From Diplonema japonicum (lineage: Eukaryota > Euglenozoa > Diplonemea > Diplonemida > Diplonemidae): a stretch of 64,000 bases of DNA. The stretch spans positions 1-64,000 of the forward strand of contig OZ025656.1 of the NCBI GenBank assembly GCA_964019335.1, written 5' to 3'. Position 1 is the first letter of the stretch; each line of letters opens with the position of its first letter. Under the pieces are notes generated by a model. The model did no database searches and was not told the origin of the DNA. It worked only from the letters and a program-made list of their open reading frames with translations. Positions 29,401-44,400 of the stretch are shown piece after piece. Both the position numbers and the translations under genes were made by a program.

Positions 29401-32400
29401 ACCACAGATACCCACCTTGCTGCCCGCTTTGAAATGGAACAGTTCGATTTCAAAGTTCTGGCCCGCAACAGGTGCGGTTTTGAGGTAGAAACTTGCGGGG
29501 CGCACCCACTCCTCCTCTATTGAAAAGTAGTCACGGCTGCTCGAAGCAGGCGTAACCAAGCGCCAGCCTGCTTGTTGTGTGAAATAGCACACATAAACCT
29601 GCTGAGCAGCCTCTACAGGCATTGATGCACTTCCATCTGCCTGCTTCACGAAGGGGCTTTCAGGTGTCAAAGGAACAGTGCTTGTGAAGTTCACATGCAG
29701 AGGGTCATTGATGTCGGTCATGAAACTTGTTCCTGCTGATGTTGCAGTAGCTTTCTGTAAAACGGTTTTGCATTCTGCAGAATTAATATCAGTACATGAC
29801 AAGTCCAGTGATTGACACATAGCAGAGTTGGTAGACAGTACTACGCTGGGAGTGGCTCCTGGAGGGACATGAACCAACTCAAGTGTCATTGGTGCTTGTG
29901 CCGAAGGGACTCTTGGCCCGTCGCACTCGGCAGGGGGGACATGCACCCTGTACTGCACAGAGGCACAGGCATGGGCCGGATCAGTCGCAGGATCCTTGCA
30001 TTTATCACAGTTGTCCCCTGCATACATCGCTAGGCACAAGTTGCACCTCGGGCCTTTCCAGAAGTTTGTACAAGTGCACTGGCAACTACCATCCTCGATA
30101 AGCACAGCGCTTCCGTGGCTGTTGCATGTTGTTGAGTTAGGTCCAGTATGACACTCGCAGTCGGGGAAGGTCGAAAGCGAGTCAGCACATTTGTTGCATT
30201 GCTCGTCTTGCTCAAATATCGAACGACATTCAGTGCACTTTCCCTCGTCCAATGTCCATCCATTTAAACAGTTGCACTGACACCCAGCGCCAGGCGCAGG
30301 AGCGCCTTGTTCGGCAGTTCCGCACTGGCACTCGCATTTATCAGCCGCGCCACTAACACCTCTCACGAGGGTGTATCCTGGCAAGCATGTGTCACAGCTC
30401 TTGCCTGTGAACAAGTCGGCACACCTGTCGCAGTATTCGCCGGCCCAATTGCCTTCACACCTACAGGTGCACTTCAGGCTGACCTTCGAAGCAGTGCCTC
30501 TATTGTTGCAAACAGAGTTATCACATGCCTTACATGAAGGGAAGCTGTAATATTTCGAACTACACGACGCACAACTACTCTGATCGTAGCGGTCCTTGCA
30601 CTGGTCACATCTGTCACCCTCCCACTGGTTGTTGCAGCTACAGATGCATTCACCGTTCACAAGCATCGGGTCGCCATTTCCATTACAATGGTCCGCCTCA
30701 CATGAAGGCAGAAGACAGTCGTCAGAGAACTTAGCTTGAGGGTCTATGCATGTGTCACAATCACCTGTATCTGAGTTGACTAAGAAAGGAGGTGGACACG
30801 TAGCACAGTTGTCGCCAGTCCACTTTCCACTGCACACACAGGTGCATGTGCTTTTGTCACCGGCTAAAGTTGCTGTACCAAATCCATTACAAACATCCTG
30901 GCTGGTGCACGGGGCGCAGTTCGGATAATCGTACCTTCCATCGGCGCATTCATTACATAACGGGCCCGTCCAGCAGTCCGGACACACGTCACACTTCCCT
31001 CCGGACACCTCCCCGATAGGTGTCGTGCAGATGTCGCCAGCATCGAATATGCTCGACGTGAACATGTTTTTGCAAGTGCATATGCACTGGTCGTTGACGA
31101 CTTTGCCGTAGCCCGACAGCTGCTGTGCACTGAGAGAGCAGGACAGCTCATTGCATTGCTGGCATTCTGTTTGTAGTTCCTTGTTAAATCCGTACCAACC
31201 GGGAACACATGTATCACACTGTCCAGCTGATGAGTGCATCATGTTGTTTGGGCACACAGTGCACCTTTCGCCGGACCACGGGAACTTACAATGGCATTGG
31301 CACGCGTCTCCAACCACAGACCACCCGTCTGCGTTGTCATTGCAGTAGCTGGAGTCGCACGACATGCACGTAGGGAAATCAAACGATCCAATTGTACATG
31401 TATCACACGTGGACTGGTCGTATTTCATATGGCACACGTCACACATCTCACCCGTCCACAACCCTTTGCATGCGCCGCACGTGCATCGTGACACACCAAG
31501 AACAGTGTCCCCAACGGTAGCAACGCCATGCGGGCACATACTTGCATCGCAGACGCTGCAATCACCCCTTGATGCATCGCCAAAATAGCCTGGTGCGCAG
31601 CGATCACAGTTCTCACCCCTGAAGTGCGAAGGGCAATATTCGCAGCGTGCCCCTTGCCATCCACCGGAGCAGCTCCTGCACACGCACTCGCCGCCAACTA
31701 CTTCATGAATGCCTCGCTTGTGGCACCAGTTGGCGGTGCACTTGCAACCATGATTGATGTCAGTTGTGTTGCCAGGTGAGCACTGATTACAGTTAGCGCC
31801 CCCAAACTCAGGTGGACACACAGAACAAGCATTCGGACCTGTTCCACTTGGTTCCCAAAAGTTGGAACACGTACAGTTGCACTGGTGATTATTCTGTACC
31901 AAAGTAGCAGACACGGCATGTCCATGACACCAACCGCCTGCAGAAGTCGCATCACACACAAAACAATTTGGGAAGCTGGTCGTGCTTTGCACAGGCCAGC
32001 ACGAATCGCATGTGCCCGGAGGCCCGTAAGGTGCAGGGCATTCATCACAACGGTCGCCTGTCCACGGTGTGGAAGGATCGCACGTGCATTCGCACAGTCC
32101 AGTAGTGGGACTCAGTGCACCGGTGCCATGGTTGTTGCAGTACGATGTATCGCACAGAGTACAGTCCGGGTAGTTGAACCTGTTGGCAGCACACGCATCG
32201 CACGTCGCGTCGTACAATGTGGTGTCACACGTGTCACACGTTGTCCCTGTCCAAGAGTTGGAGCATTCACACGAGCAGGACGAACCACCCACAGCTTTTC
32301 CGTGATGGTTACAGAAGGCAGCACCGCAAACCGTGCACAATCCCTGGCTTCCGGCATATCCTTCTGCACAAGCAGCGCAGTCACCTGAGGCATCGAGGGC

Positions 32401-35400
32401 AAACGGAGATGTACACATATCACAACGTGAACCTGTCCACCCAAACCTGCATACGCACACACAGGTGTCTGTTGCTGTCTGGGGGATAGCACTTACAGCG
32501 TGTCCGCTACAGTACGTGTCAATGCCACAGTGTTTGCACAAAGGATATTCAACATGACCAGAGATGCACTCATCGCAGTTAGCGCCTCCGTATGGACTAG
32601 GGCAGTCTTGGCACCTCGTGGCGGGGTCCCAGTGTGTTCCGTGAGTGCACGTACACCCACAGTCATAGGCACCATTAACAAACCCAATTTCCTTTCCGTT
32701 ATTGCTGCAGCCTGACTTGCATTTGCAGGAGCACTCATTGTTGACAAGCACTGGGTACATCCCAAGAGCACCATACATCAAATTGCAGTACGCAGTGTCG
32801 CATTTAATACACCTGGAAGCAGGGTCTCTGATGTCAAGACCGAACCAACCACTCTCGCAGGTGTCACAGTTGACATCTGAAGTAAAGCCCTCGGGACATG
32901 TATTGCATGCAGACCCCGTCCAGTAGTTGGCATCGCATTGACATGTACAGCTTGTTCCATCAGTAGAGACACTAGCAGTTCCCTTGTTGTTGCAGTTAGT
33001 TGCCGTGCATGTAAAGCAGTCCGGATACAAGTACCTTCCTGCAGCACATTTAGCACAGCCAGAGCTATACTTAGTAAGGTCACACTGATCGCATGCAGAA
33101 CCTGTCCACATATCTTTGCAGCCCACGCATGTGCATATGGTAATTCTCGTGGAAGGAACAAAAGCAGAAGGATCACCCTGTACGACAACACGGGGTGTTC
33201 CATACACACAACTTGACCCCACGTGTCCTGATACACACGATGAGCATCCCAATGGCGAGGAAGGATTCCCATAGTGACCAGTAGCACATTTATTACAAAG
33301 ACTGTCCTGGTGGTATGTAACATCACACTCTGTGCATTGAGCCCCTGTCCAACCCATCCTGCAATTGCAGCGACAAGCCTGTCCATCAATCACAGCAGTC
33401 CCCCTGGAATTGCAGTATGAATCAATACACTTGCAATCGAACTCAGGGGTGGTGGCACCTGCAACAGAGGCATCACATGTCGAGCAAGTAGGGTCAAAGC
33501 CATTGGGACAAACACTACATGCGTTGCTGACAGCTCCTTGAGGGCCCCAGTAGGCATTGCACTTGCAGTTGCACCCAGTACCGGAGCTATCAGAGGTGCC
33601 ATGTCCATTACAGCATGGAGAGCATGTCGGATAGTCGTTGTTGCGGCCTTTTGCACATGAAGTGCAAGAAGGTGAAAAGAGTGAAGGACATACATCGCAC
33701 GCCTCCCATTCATTCTCGGGTGTTGGGGATCCTGTGGTTTGCCACTGACCGCGGCATGTGCACAAACACTTCGTTTTGTCATCATTTGATCGCACTGCTT
33801 GTGCATTGCCTTGGCAGTGAGTAGCAACACTGCATTTCTCGCAATCAGGATACCCCACGTAGCCCTCAGCACACTCGTTGCACGTTGACTGGTTGAATCT
33901 GACACGGCACACAGAGCAATCAGCACCTGTCCATTCGTCGGCACATTCGCAAATGCACTCGCTTTGCACAGTGTTTGTGCGCACGTTTACTGCTCTTCCG
34001 CTACAATGCGTAGCGCTGCTGCATGCAGTACACGTGGGAAAGTTTATGAAATTTGCAGCGCAAGTAAAGCAGTCGTTAGTGCTATTATATTGTGGAGGGC
34101 ATTGGTCGCAAATGGGACCGAACCAATGATCACGACAGGTGCACAGACACTCGGTTGATGTAGCTGAGGCAGTAGTGACAGCCGCTGCATGGTTAGAGCA
34201 GTGCGATTGGGTACATTTTGTGCAGCTTAAAGTCTTGGGCCCTGTCAGAGGTGTAATAACCTTGTACCCTGGTGCACACTCTCCACAATCGTCCCCTGCA
34301 TACTGCGGGAGACACTTATCACATGCAACACCACTCCACATGTTCCTGCAAGAGCAAACGCATGCATCCTGAGCTGGTGTAGTTGACACTCCGCCTGGGA
34401 TCGTGTGATTTGAGCAATGAGTCTCAGCAGTACACTGTCCGCACACAGGGTAATTGGTCGAACCGACAGCACATTTGTCACAGTCTGCGCCAGCAAATCT
34501 GGTAGCACATGCTTCACACTGCTCATTTTGCCACGAATTCCGGCATTCACAAAGACATTTAGTTTTGTCTCCATTGGCTTTGACCACGGAAGCATGACTG
34601 CTGCAGTGGGCTTCCTGGGTGCACCTAATGCAGGCTGGGTAGTCGACAAAGCCATCAGCACATGCAGCGCAGTCCAGCGACGCATCATATTGATCACCAC
34701 ATTGCGAGCAGCTGGCGCCTTCCCACTCATTCCTGCATTCGCACAAACACTCCGTTGCAGTCGGATTGGTAACCACCGCAACTGCATTGCTATTACAGTG
34801 CATTTGTGTAGAGCACAGCACGCAGCTCGGATAGTTGATCCTCCCTGTTGCGCAGCTGTCACACGAGTCTCCCGCAAATTGCCCAGGGCACACAGAACAA
34901 TCAGAGCCAGCCCATTGATCGGTGCACACGCAAGCGCACTGGGATTTTGTTGCATCGGACGTTACAGAAACAGCATTGCCGCTGCAGTGATTCACGACTG
35001 TGCATTCAGTACATTCAGGGTAGTTAATGTACCCTTCTGAGCAGTCCGAGCAGTTGGTGCTTCCTTGCGCCTTAATCGGACAGAAGTTACATGTTTCCCC
35101 GCTCCACAGGCCAGTGCACGCACACACACATGCGTCCTTGGCGTTGTTCGACTGGACTACTGCTGCGTTGCCGGTACAATGTTGCGCCACGTCGCACTGA
35201 ACACATTCAGGGTAGGTGATGTGTCCGGTACTGCAAGCCGCACAGTCAGAAGCTGCGTCGTACTTTACAGGGCACGAGCTACAATCCGCACCCTCCCATT
35301 GGTTCTCGCAAGCACAAGTACAGGCACTGCGGTCATTGGTGCTGCCTGCCGCTGAAGCATGACCGCTGCAGTGAATGTCTACGCTGCAGGGCAGGCAGTT

Positions 35401-38400
35401 ATCCATCATCGGGTCATAGTAGTACCCACCAGTGCACTCATTACAGTCTGAACCACTCCATTGGACTGGACACAGGTGACATTGTGACCCCTCCCAGTGG
35501 TTTTCACACTCACACACACAAGTAGTTCGATCACGCGACGAGTTAACCTTCAATGCATGGCCTGAGCAGTGCACGTCAGAAGTGCACGATTCGCAAGTCG
35601 GATAGCCGATGTAGCCCATCGCGCACAAAGAACACGTCGCTTGGTCGTATTGCTGGGGACAGACATCGCATGCACTGCCCTCCCAATTATTTAGACAAGT
35701 GCACACACAGGACACCTGGTCAGCAGTCACAGCACTAGCGTGCGAACTGTCAGTACAGTTAGCCAACGTGCAGAGTGTGCACTCATCACTAGTGGATGGT
35801 TTGACATAGTGTGTGGTACATTTGTCACAGAATGTGCCATCGTAACCTGTTTTACACGTGCACATGCAGACAGACTGTGAAGCATCAGTAGTCACATATT
35901 TCGCATTTTCATTGCAGTGCACATCGTTCAAGCACTGCGTACACGCAGGGTAGTTAATATAACCAGTTGCACAGCGACCACAGTCGTCCCCCGCAGAAAA
36001 TTGAGGAGAACAAGTCTCACAAGCTGCACCTGACCACTGATTGCGACACGTACATGTGCACTTATCGGTGCTTGGATCAGAGTCTACTGCCACAGCGTTA
36101 CCATGGCAGTTTACATCGTTTCTACACTCCGTACACGTAGGGTGTCCTATCCACCCGTGCGCGCACTGATCGCAATCAGTACCTGCATATCCAATTGGGC
36201 AGTACTCACACTTTGATCCCGTCCAGTGGTTTCTGCAAGTGCACAAACATCCTGTGTGGTCGCTGTTCTCAACAACATTCGACGCGTGCCCACTGCAGTG
36301 GCCTTGCGACGTGCAAGTATCACACACAGGGTAGCCCTGGTTCTGGGTCGAGCATTGGCCGCAGTCTTCATTTGGGTCGAACTGGCTGGCACATGATTCG
36401 CACGAAGAACCGTACCACTGGTTGCGGCATGAACACACACATGTAGCGCTCTTGGCGGCAGAAGCGGTCTCAGTGGTAGTTACACTTACAGCATGTCCTC
36501 CACAATGAGTGTCAACGCTACACGGCGTGCAGGTTGGGTAATCAATGCGCCCAAAAGCGCACTGGTCACAATCGGAGCCTGTAAACTGCGGAAAGCATGT
36601 GTCACAATTGTCACCTGTCCATTGATTCCTGCACACACACACGCATGATGTCTTAGCGGCATCGGTATTCACGCTGGCAGCATGCCCGTTGCAGTGAACC
36701 TGCTCATCGCATAGTTCACAGTTTGGGTAGTTGATATGATTCGCTTTGCAAGTGCCACAATCTTGTGTTTCGTCGTACTTGGTAGCGCAGCTGCTGCAAG
36801 TCGAACCGCTCCAGGAGTTCTTGCAGTTGCACAAGCAGATTGAGTTCGATGTGTCGGATGTGGTTGAAACAGCGTGGCCACTGCAGTGCGTGGTAGTTTC
36901 GCACAGGGTGCACAGTGGATAATTGATGCGGCCTGGTGCACATGTGTCACAGTCACCAAGTTGGCTGTACTTCGAATCACAAACGTTACAGGCTGTCCCC
37001 GTCCACGAGTTTCTACATGTGCATGAGCAGTTGCTTCCAGTTACATCAGAAATTACATGATAAGCATTCCCCGAACAGTGGTTGTTGATTGTGCACTGTA
37101 CGCAAGTGGGGTAGCCGACGTAGCCAACCTTACATGTGTCGCAGCTCGTGGAACCAAGCTTGCTCGTGTAACCTGGTTTGCAGGAACACGTACAAGTCAG
37201 TGAATCAGCGCTATTAGTAACAAAAAATGCGTTCTGCTCGCAATCTGAACTAATGCTGCACTGCCTGCATGTTGGGTACTGAACGTGTCCAATAGCGCAC
37301 TGGTTACACGCAGCACCACCGTACAGCTGTGGGCAGATATTGCACGTTGGCCCCGTCCACTGGTTGCTACACGTGCACTCGCAAGTAGACTGTGTGGAGT
37401 CGGGCTGAACATTAGTTGATCTGTGGCTACAATGGGCGTCCGTGCACAAGGTACATGTGGGGTAGTTGATCCGCCCAGCTGCGCAGACGTTGCAGTCAAG
37501 CCCTGAGTACTCCGTTGGACAGGTGCTACATGTATTATCTTTCCATTGATTTCTACATGTACATAAACACTTAGTGTTGTCCCAGTTAGAAGTGACACTG
37601 GTTGCATGGTTGTTGCAACTGACATCCAGTTTACAAGGAGTGCAGCCGTCGCCACGTACGGAACTGTAATTGATGAACCCAATGGCACAACTGTTGCAGT
37701 CAGAACCTGAATACTTCTGCGGGCAGACCGAGCATGCTGCTCCCGTCCACTGGTGTCGACATGTGCATACACAACCACTCTTATCCGCATTTGAAGCAGC
37801 ATTGATTGCGTGAGCGTTGCAATGGACTTTTGTTAAGCACATCAAGCATCCCGGATAGCCATAGTAGTCATCAGCACACGCTGCACATGTCGTACTTTCG
37901 TAGTTGGCAGGGCAAGAATCGCAAGTTGCACCTTCCCACTGATCGTCACAGAGGCACTTACATTCTGATTGCACGTCATTAGTACTGACGACGAGAGCTC
38001 TTCCATTGCAATGATCGACAGAGGTACACCTTTCACACGTGAAGTCATTCCCATTGTTGACGTAGATGTAGCCAGTGCTGCAAAGCTCGCACTGTGAACC
38101 GGAGTACCCCTCCTGGCACACGCACTGGCACGTTGTTTGTGCTACACTTGCAGTCACGAGTGATGCATGAGAGTTACAATGCACACCGGAAGTGCACTCG
38201 ATACAGTCAGGATACGTGATGTGATTGGTTGCACAAGCATCACATGCTTCTACATACAAGGTAGTGTTACACGCGTTGCAATCGTCACCTGTCCACTGGT
38301 GAGAGCATTCGCAGGTGCAAGTGCTGTGATCAGAAGAGGAGTTCACCACAAGGGCGTTGTTATTGCAATCAGCTTGCGTGCATAGCACACACGTAAGGGG

Positions 38401-41400
38401 TGAAGATACCGTTTGTCTGTACCCATTAGCACATGTGTCACAGTCCATGCCCTGGTACTGCTCTGGGCAATGCCCACAAGAGCTGCCAGTCCAGCTATTT
38501 CTGCAGTCACAATGGCAACTGGATCCCGATACAGATGAGGCGGTACCTCTGCTGTTACAGTGTATTGTGTCGTCACACGCATCGCAGACAGGGTACGGGC
38601 TTGCGCCGTGGCCAGGGGCACATGCATTGCAATCAGGAGCAGTCGAGAACATAGGATTGCAGATCTCACACTGCGCACCGGTCCAACTTGACCTGCATTT
38701 ACATTCACAATCCTCGTGGTTTGAGGTCACAAAGGTAGCATGACTGCTGCAGTGGGTAGTCTCACTGCACGCAGTGCACGTAGGCGGCACAGTGGCAGGT
38801 GATGATGGCACATAACCAATTGCACATCTCGCACAATCATATGACGCATCCCAGCTGCTATCACATGTACTGCAGCTTGCACCACCCCATTGGTTGCGGC
38901 ATGTACACACGCACGTGGTTTGGTCGGCACTGGCAGTGACCGATGTCGCATGCCCTGAGCATTGCTGCAGGACGTCACACCTAACACACGCGGGATACAG
39001 GATGTGTCCTGCGGCACACTGGTCACAGTCAACGCCACCAAACTGCGATGGACAGGTGGAACACGTATTACCAGTCCACTGGTTAGCACAGGAGCACACG
39101 CAACTCGTTTTTGATACTTCTGAAGTCACTGCAGCTGCGTGTGAGCTGCAATGGATGTTGCTGCTGCACGCAGTGCAGGTTGGGTAGTTAATGTAGCCTT
39201 CAGCACACTCGTCACAGTTAAGCCCTGAGAACTGTGAAGGGCAAAGATCACAAGCTGTCCCCATCCACTGTGCAGAACAAGTGCATGCACACTGCTGCGT
39301 GTAGCTTCCTATACTGGTAACACTAGTCGCGTGGTTGCTGCAGTGTTGTGCAACTGTGCATCGCGCACATGACCCTGCCGGTAGTGGATCGGCTAACTTA
39401 ATAAATCCAACACTGCACTCGCCGCACGTTGCTCCCGTGTAGCCAGATGTACACGTGCACACACACGAGTCGTGTGCAGCGTTTGAAGTCGTCGAGCTCG
39501 CGTGGCTGTTGCAGTCTGCTGCAGTGCACTGCGTGCAGGTTGGATAGTTGACGAAACCGATGGCACATTTGTCGCAATCAGCACCAGCCATGTGGGTGGG
39601 ACACGTGTCGCAAGTAGAGCCTGTCCATTGATTTGCACACTCGCACACGCATGCTGCCTTGTCAGCATTTGTTGCAACATGAGTGGCATGGTTGCTGCAA
39701 TGGGAAGCAACTGCACAACGCGTGCACACGGGGTAGTTAATGTGGTCCTCGGAGCACTGATCGCAGTCGGCAGAAGGTTGTGTGTACGCAAGGTAGACCT
39801 CTACGGTGCCGGTCATGGAATCGACAACACCGTTGCACCTGTCCTGCACTCGAAGAGGCGAGGACGTCAGACCTTGCAACCCATCAAAGATGCCGGTACC
39901 TGTACCCCCGGTGGGGCATTTTACTGCCGCTGACCCAGCTGCGCCCACAATACCCCTGTTAGTAATTGTCGTAAGACCTAACACATCTGAAGAGCCCCAC
40001 AACTTGTCAGAACCGCAAGTGAAGGGGCCCAACGCACTCAGCGAAGCGCACACACCAACTTTCGAGATGCTCGCATCTGACGCATACTGCCAAGTGGATG
40101 ATACTGGTTTATAAAACCTAGCAGTGGCATTGGAACCCGTAACTACCACTTTCAGCATCACATTCTCAATTCCGAAGCGCGTGAGTCGGGAGTTCATCTC
40201 TGCGTCCGACAGTTTGCATGTCCCAGTTGCACAGGAAGCGGTGCCCACTGTACCAGTGGGGACAGTTGGCTTTCCGTCGATGAGACCACTGCTTACTTCA
40301 AAACGTGCAATGCGCTCCCATTCAAGGGTGACCACAATATCGGTTTTGTCAGACAAGTAACTAGCCGGGCACGTGCCACACATCGATCCTGTCCACTGTT
40401 CATTGCAAGTGCAAAGACATTCTGTGTTGTCCACATTCGAAGTTGTTGCAGAGGCATGCCCACTGCAATGCTTTGTGATACTGCACGGCGTGCATGTCGG
40501 GTAGTTGATGTATCCCGTTGCACACATGTTGCAGTTCCCACCGTATTCTGGGGGGCAGGTTGAGCACGTTGAGCCTACCCACTGGTCACTGCACGTACAC
40601 CTGCAGTGCAGGTGGCTTGCGTCTGAAATAACTGCCGTTGCATGTCCACTGCAGTGGGCATCGACCGTGCACTGTGTGCAAGCTGGATAATGCACGTAGC
40701 CAGCTGCGCATGCAGCACAGTTTTCATTCTTATCATATTTTGCATCACACAAGTCACACGCCTCACCGTACCACTGACCTTCGCAAAGGCACTTGCACTG
40801 CAGGTGATCAGGTGAGGACGACACCGCCAGGGCATGCCCAGAGCAGTGCTGCCCTGTAGTACATTCAACACAGTCACTCCCTGATTTTACATAGTGTTCT
40901 GCACATTGGTCACACGTTTCTCCAACGTAGCCTTCCCTGCACAAACAGATGCAGCTAGTGCCCGCGGCATTGGCGTAGACACCTACATCACCACTATCCT
41001 CCACACGGCCCTGCGGGTCAGATTCGTTAACACCTGCATGGCTGTTACAGTGAGTGTCGATCCTGCATTCGATACAGCTGGGGTAGTTGATCCTATCTTG
41101 GCTGCACCTGTCGCAGGTTGTCTGGTCAAACTCTGATGGACACAATTCGCAGTTGCTCTCGGCAGTCCACTGGCCTTTGCAGGTGCACACACAGCCTGTG
41201 AAACTTGCATTACTCTTCACAGATCGTGAGTTGTAATTGCAATAATCATCACTACACTCAATGCAGTCATTGGGATCCACGGGGTCAACATAGTAGCCAT
41301 CAGCACACTGGTCACAGCCAACCCCACCAAACTGCGGTGGGCACGTCTCGCACTTGTCACCCGTCCAGTAGTTTGCACACGTGCACACACACGTCGAATA

Positions 41401-44400
41401 ATCCCACGAATGCGTCACTCCACCAGGCACGGCGTGGTTAGTACAATGGTCGACTACGCTGCAGGCACCACACACGGGGTACCCGATATTTCCACTAGCA
41501 CACTTGTTGCATACACCATCTTGGGCGTACCTTGACGCACATTGGCTGCAATCGCTGCCGGACCAGGCGTCCACACATGTACACTCGCAATGCGTGTGCG
41601 TAGGGTCAGAAGTGACTGCAGATCCCCTGTTGAAACAATGCTGCTCCACAGTGCATTGACTGCAGATAGGATAGTTGATGTATCCCACGGCACAGACATC
41701 GCAAGAAATACCGCCAAAGCTTTCAGGGCATTCGTTACATGTCGCGCCAATCCAGTTCCCATCGCACTGACACGTGCACTTAGCGTGCAACGCATCTGAG
41801 GAAGTAGCGGAAGCTCTGCCATTGCAATGCGTGTCCACATCGCATCGTATGCACTGAGGATAGTTGATGAAGCCATCAGCGCAGCTTGCGCAACCGGTTT
41901 GCTCATAGTTGAGGGGGCACACATCACACACAGATCCCGTCCACTGCTCGCTGCATGTACAGACGCAAGAGTCATCGAGGCACGTCGAGCTCCATTCGAA
42001 CACATGAGCACCATCGTCAGCATTTTTTGTCCCACAGACCCAAGTCCCATTGTAATTACACGAAGATTGCCGTATTACATTGCACCAAACGCTCTTGCCG
42101 TCTTCCCAGCCCCACTCAATCATTTCACACTCGCTTCCTAGCGCAATGCAGTGCTGCTTGCAAGCATCTAGATCACCGACATTTCCACTGGACACTACAT
42201 ACTTAGTGTCCTGGCAACATCCAGGACCAAGGTCAGTCCAGCAGCCCTCCTCCGTTGTGACTGCTGTGGCGTGCCCGTTGCAATGAACCGTGGTGTCGCA
42301 TTGTGTGCATAGTGGGTAATCAATGAAGCCTATTGCACATTCACCACAGTCGGCGGTTGAGTCAAACTGCTTGGGGCAAACTTCACAAGACGCACCTGTC
42401 CACTGATTGACGCACGTGCATTTGCACGCTGTGTTGTCAAAGTTGCTTGTAACAGCGGTCGCGTGGTGGCTGCAGTCAGCCAGGGTGCACTGCACACAGG
42501 CAGGGTATCCAACGTAACCTGGTGCACACAGTTCACACATCAATCCTTCAAAACCTGGAATGCATGTACAGTCACACGTAGTATGTGTGAGACTAGAGTG
42601 CACCGACGACGCATGCCCATTGCAATGGTCAGCTGTTGTACATTTCGTGCAGGAAGGGGTGGTAGGCAGGATGTAACCAGTGTCACATGAATTGCAGTCA
42701 GTGCCTCCATAGCCAATCGGACAGACTTCGCATGCCGGGCCTGACCAAAAGTTGCGGCAAGTACACTGACAAGCTGTGTTAGTCGGGTTTGAGGTGACGG
42801 ACGTCGCGTGCCCCGTACAGTGCTGGTCGACGTTACACGGGAAACATGTGGGGTATAAAATGTGGGAAACAGCACACGAGCCACAGTCATCAACAACAGA
42901 GTACTTCAGTGAGCAATTACTGCACGTAGGACCTGTCCATTGGTTGATGCAGTGACAAACACACAAAGTGTGTGACACATCTGATGTAACGTGCATTGCG
43001 TGACCAGAGCAGTGGTTGGCCACCGTGCACTTGTCACACTGGGGATAGTTGATATGTCCTAGCGCACACATGTCACAGTCTGTTCCGCCGTATTTTGCAT
43101 CACAAGTCTGACATTGAGACCCCCTCCATTCATTTCTACAATCACACATGCACATCGTGTTGTTGTGGTTGGACGTCACATCAGCAGCATGGGACGAGCA
43201 GTGCACATCCACATCGCACTCGTCACAAGCAGGGTAGTTGATATTGCCCGAAGAACAAGCACTACACGTGATTTGCTCATATTTTTCTGGGCACAAATTG
43301 CAAGTAGGACCAGTCCACTTATCCGTACAACTGCACGTACACATTGTTGCCCCTTGATTGGCACCAACAGCAGAAGCATGGCCGTTGCAGTGAGCTGCCA
43401 CAGTACACAGAATACACGTTGGGTAGTTGATGTGGTTAGGTGCACAGCTGTTACACGTGGTGCCAGCATACTGTGCTGCACACGTGCACGTGCATGTAGA
43501 TTGCTGGATATCAGTACCAACTGCTGTACTGTGCCCACTACAATGCATGTCGTTCGTGCACTCTGTGCACGACGGGTAGTCGACGTGGTTCGCTGCGCAT
43601 TCATCACAATCCGATCCACCGTATTGGTCAGGGCATGTGTTGCATGTAACGTCGTTCCATTGCTGATCGCAAGTACAAACACAAGACTTTCCGTCGACAC
43701 TGCTTGTTACGAAAGATGCATGGTTGCTGCAATGCGTCGGTATCTTGCACTCACTGCAAGCTGGATAATTTATGCGGTGTGCAGCACACTCGTCGCAGTC
43801 CGCACCTGCAAATTGGGAGGGGCAGGTGGCACACGCTGGAAGTGCCCATTGGTTCCTACATGAGCATTCACAGTATGTAGGAGAACCCAATGGCTTTGGA
43901 GTGGTGCTGAGTGCATGCCCATGACAGTGAGCATCGTTCGTGCATTCATCACAAATAGGGTAACCACTGTGCCCAGGTCCGCACGCGTCGCAATCGGTGC
44001 CGCCGAAGTGGGGGGGGCACGTCTGGCAGGATGGTCCAGTCCACTGGTTGGTGCACACGCACAGGCAGGAAGAGAAGTCGGGACTCGACGTGACGCTCAG
44101 CGCCTTGCCATTGCAATCATTGATGTTCGTACATTGCGTACATTGTGGATACCCAGTGAAACCTATCATACATTGGCCACAGTCTTGCTGAGGGTCAACA
44201 CCGCCAGGGCAAACAGAACAATCAAGAGACGTCCAAGAATTTCTGCAGGTACAGGCACAGGAGCTCTTGCCTGGGTTTGTTGTAACAGATGTGGCATGGT
44301 CGGAACATTGGCCCTTCAACGTGCACAAGGTACATGCCGGGTAGCCAATGCGGTTGGAACCGCACTGATCACAGCTTGATCCAGAGAATATTGCAGGGCA

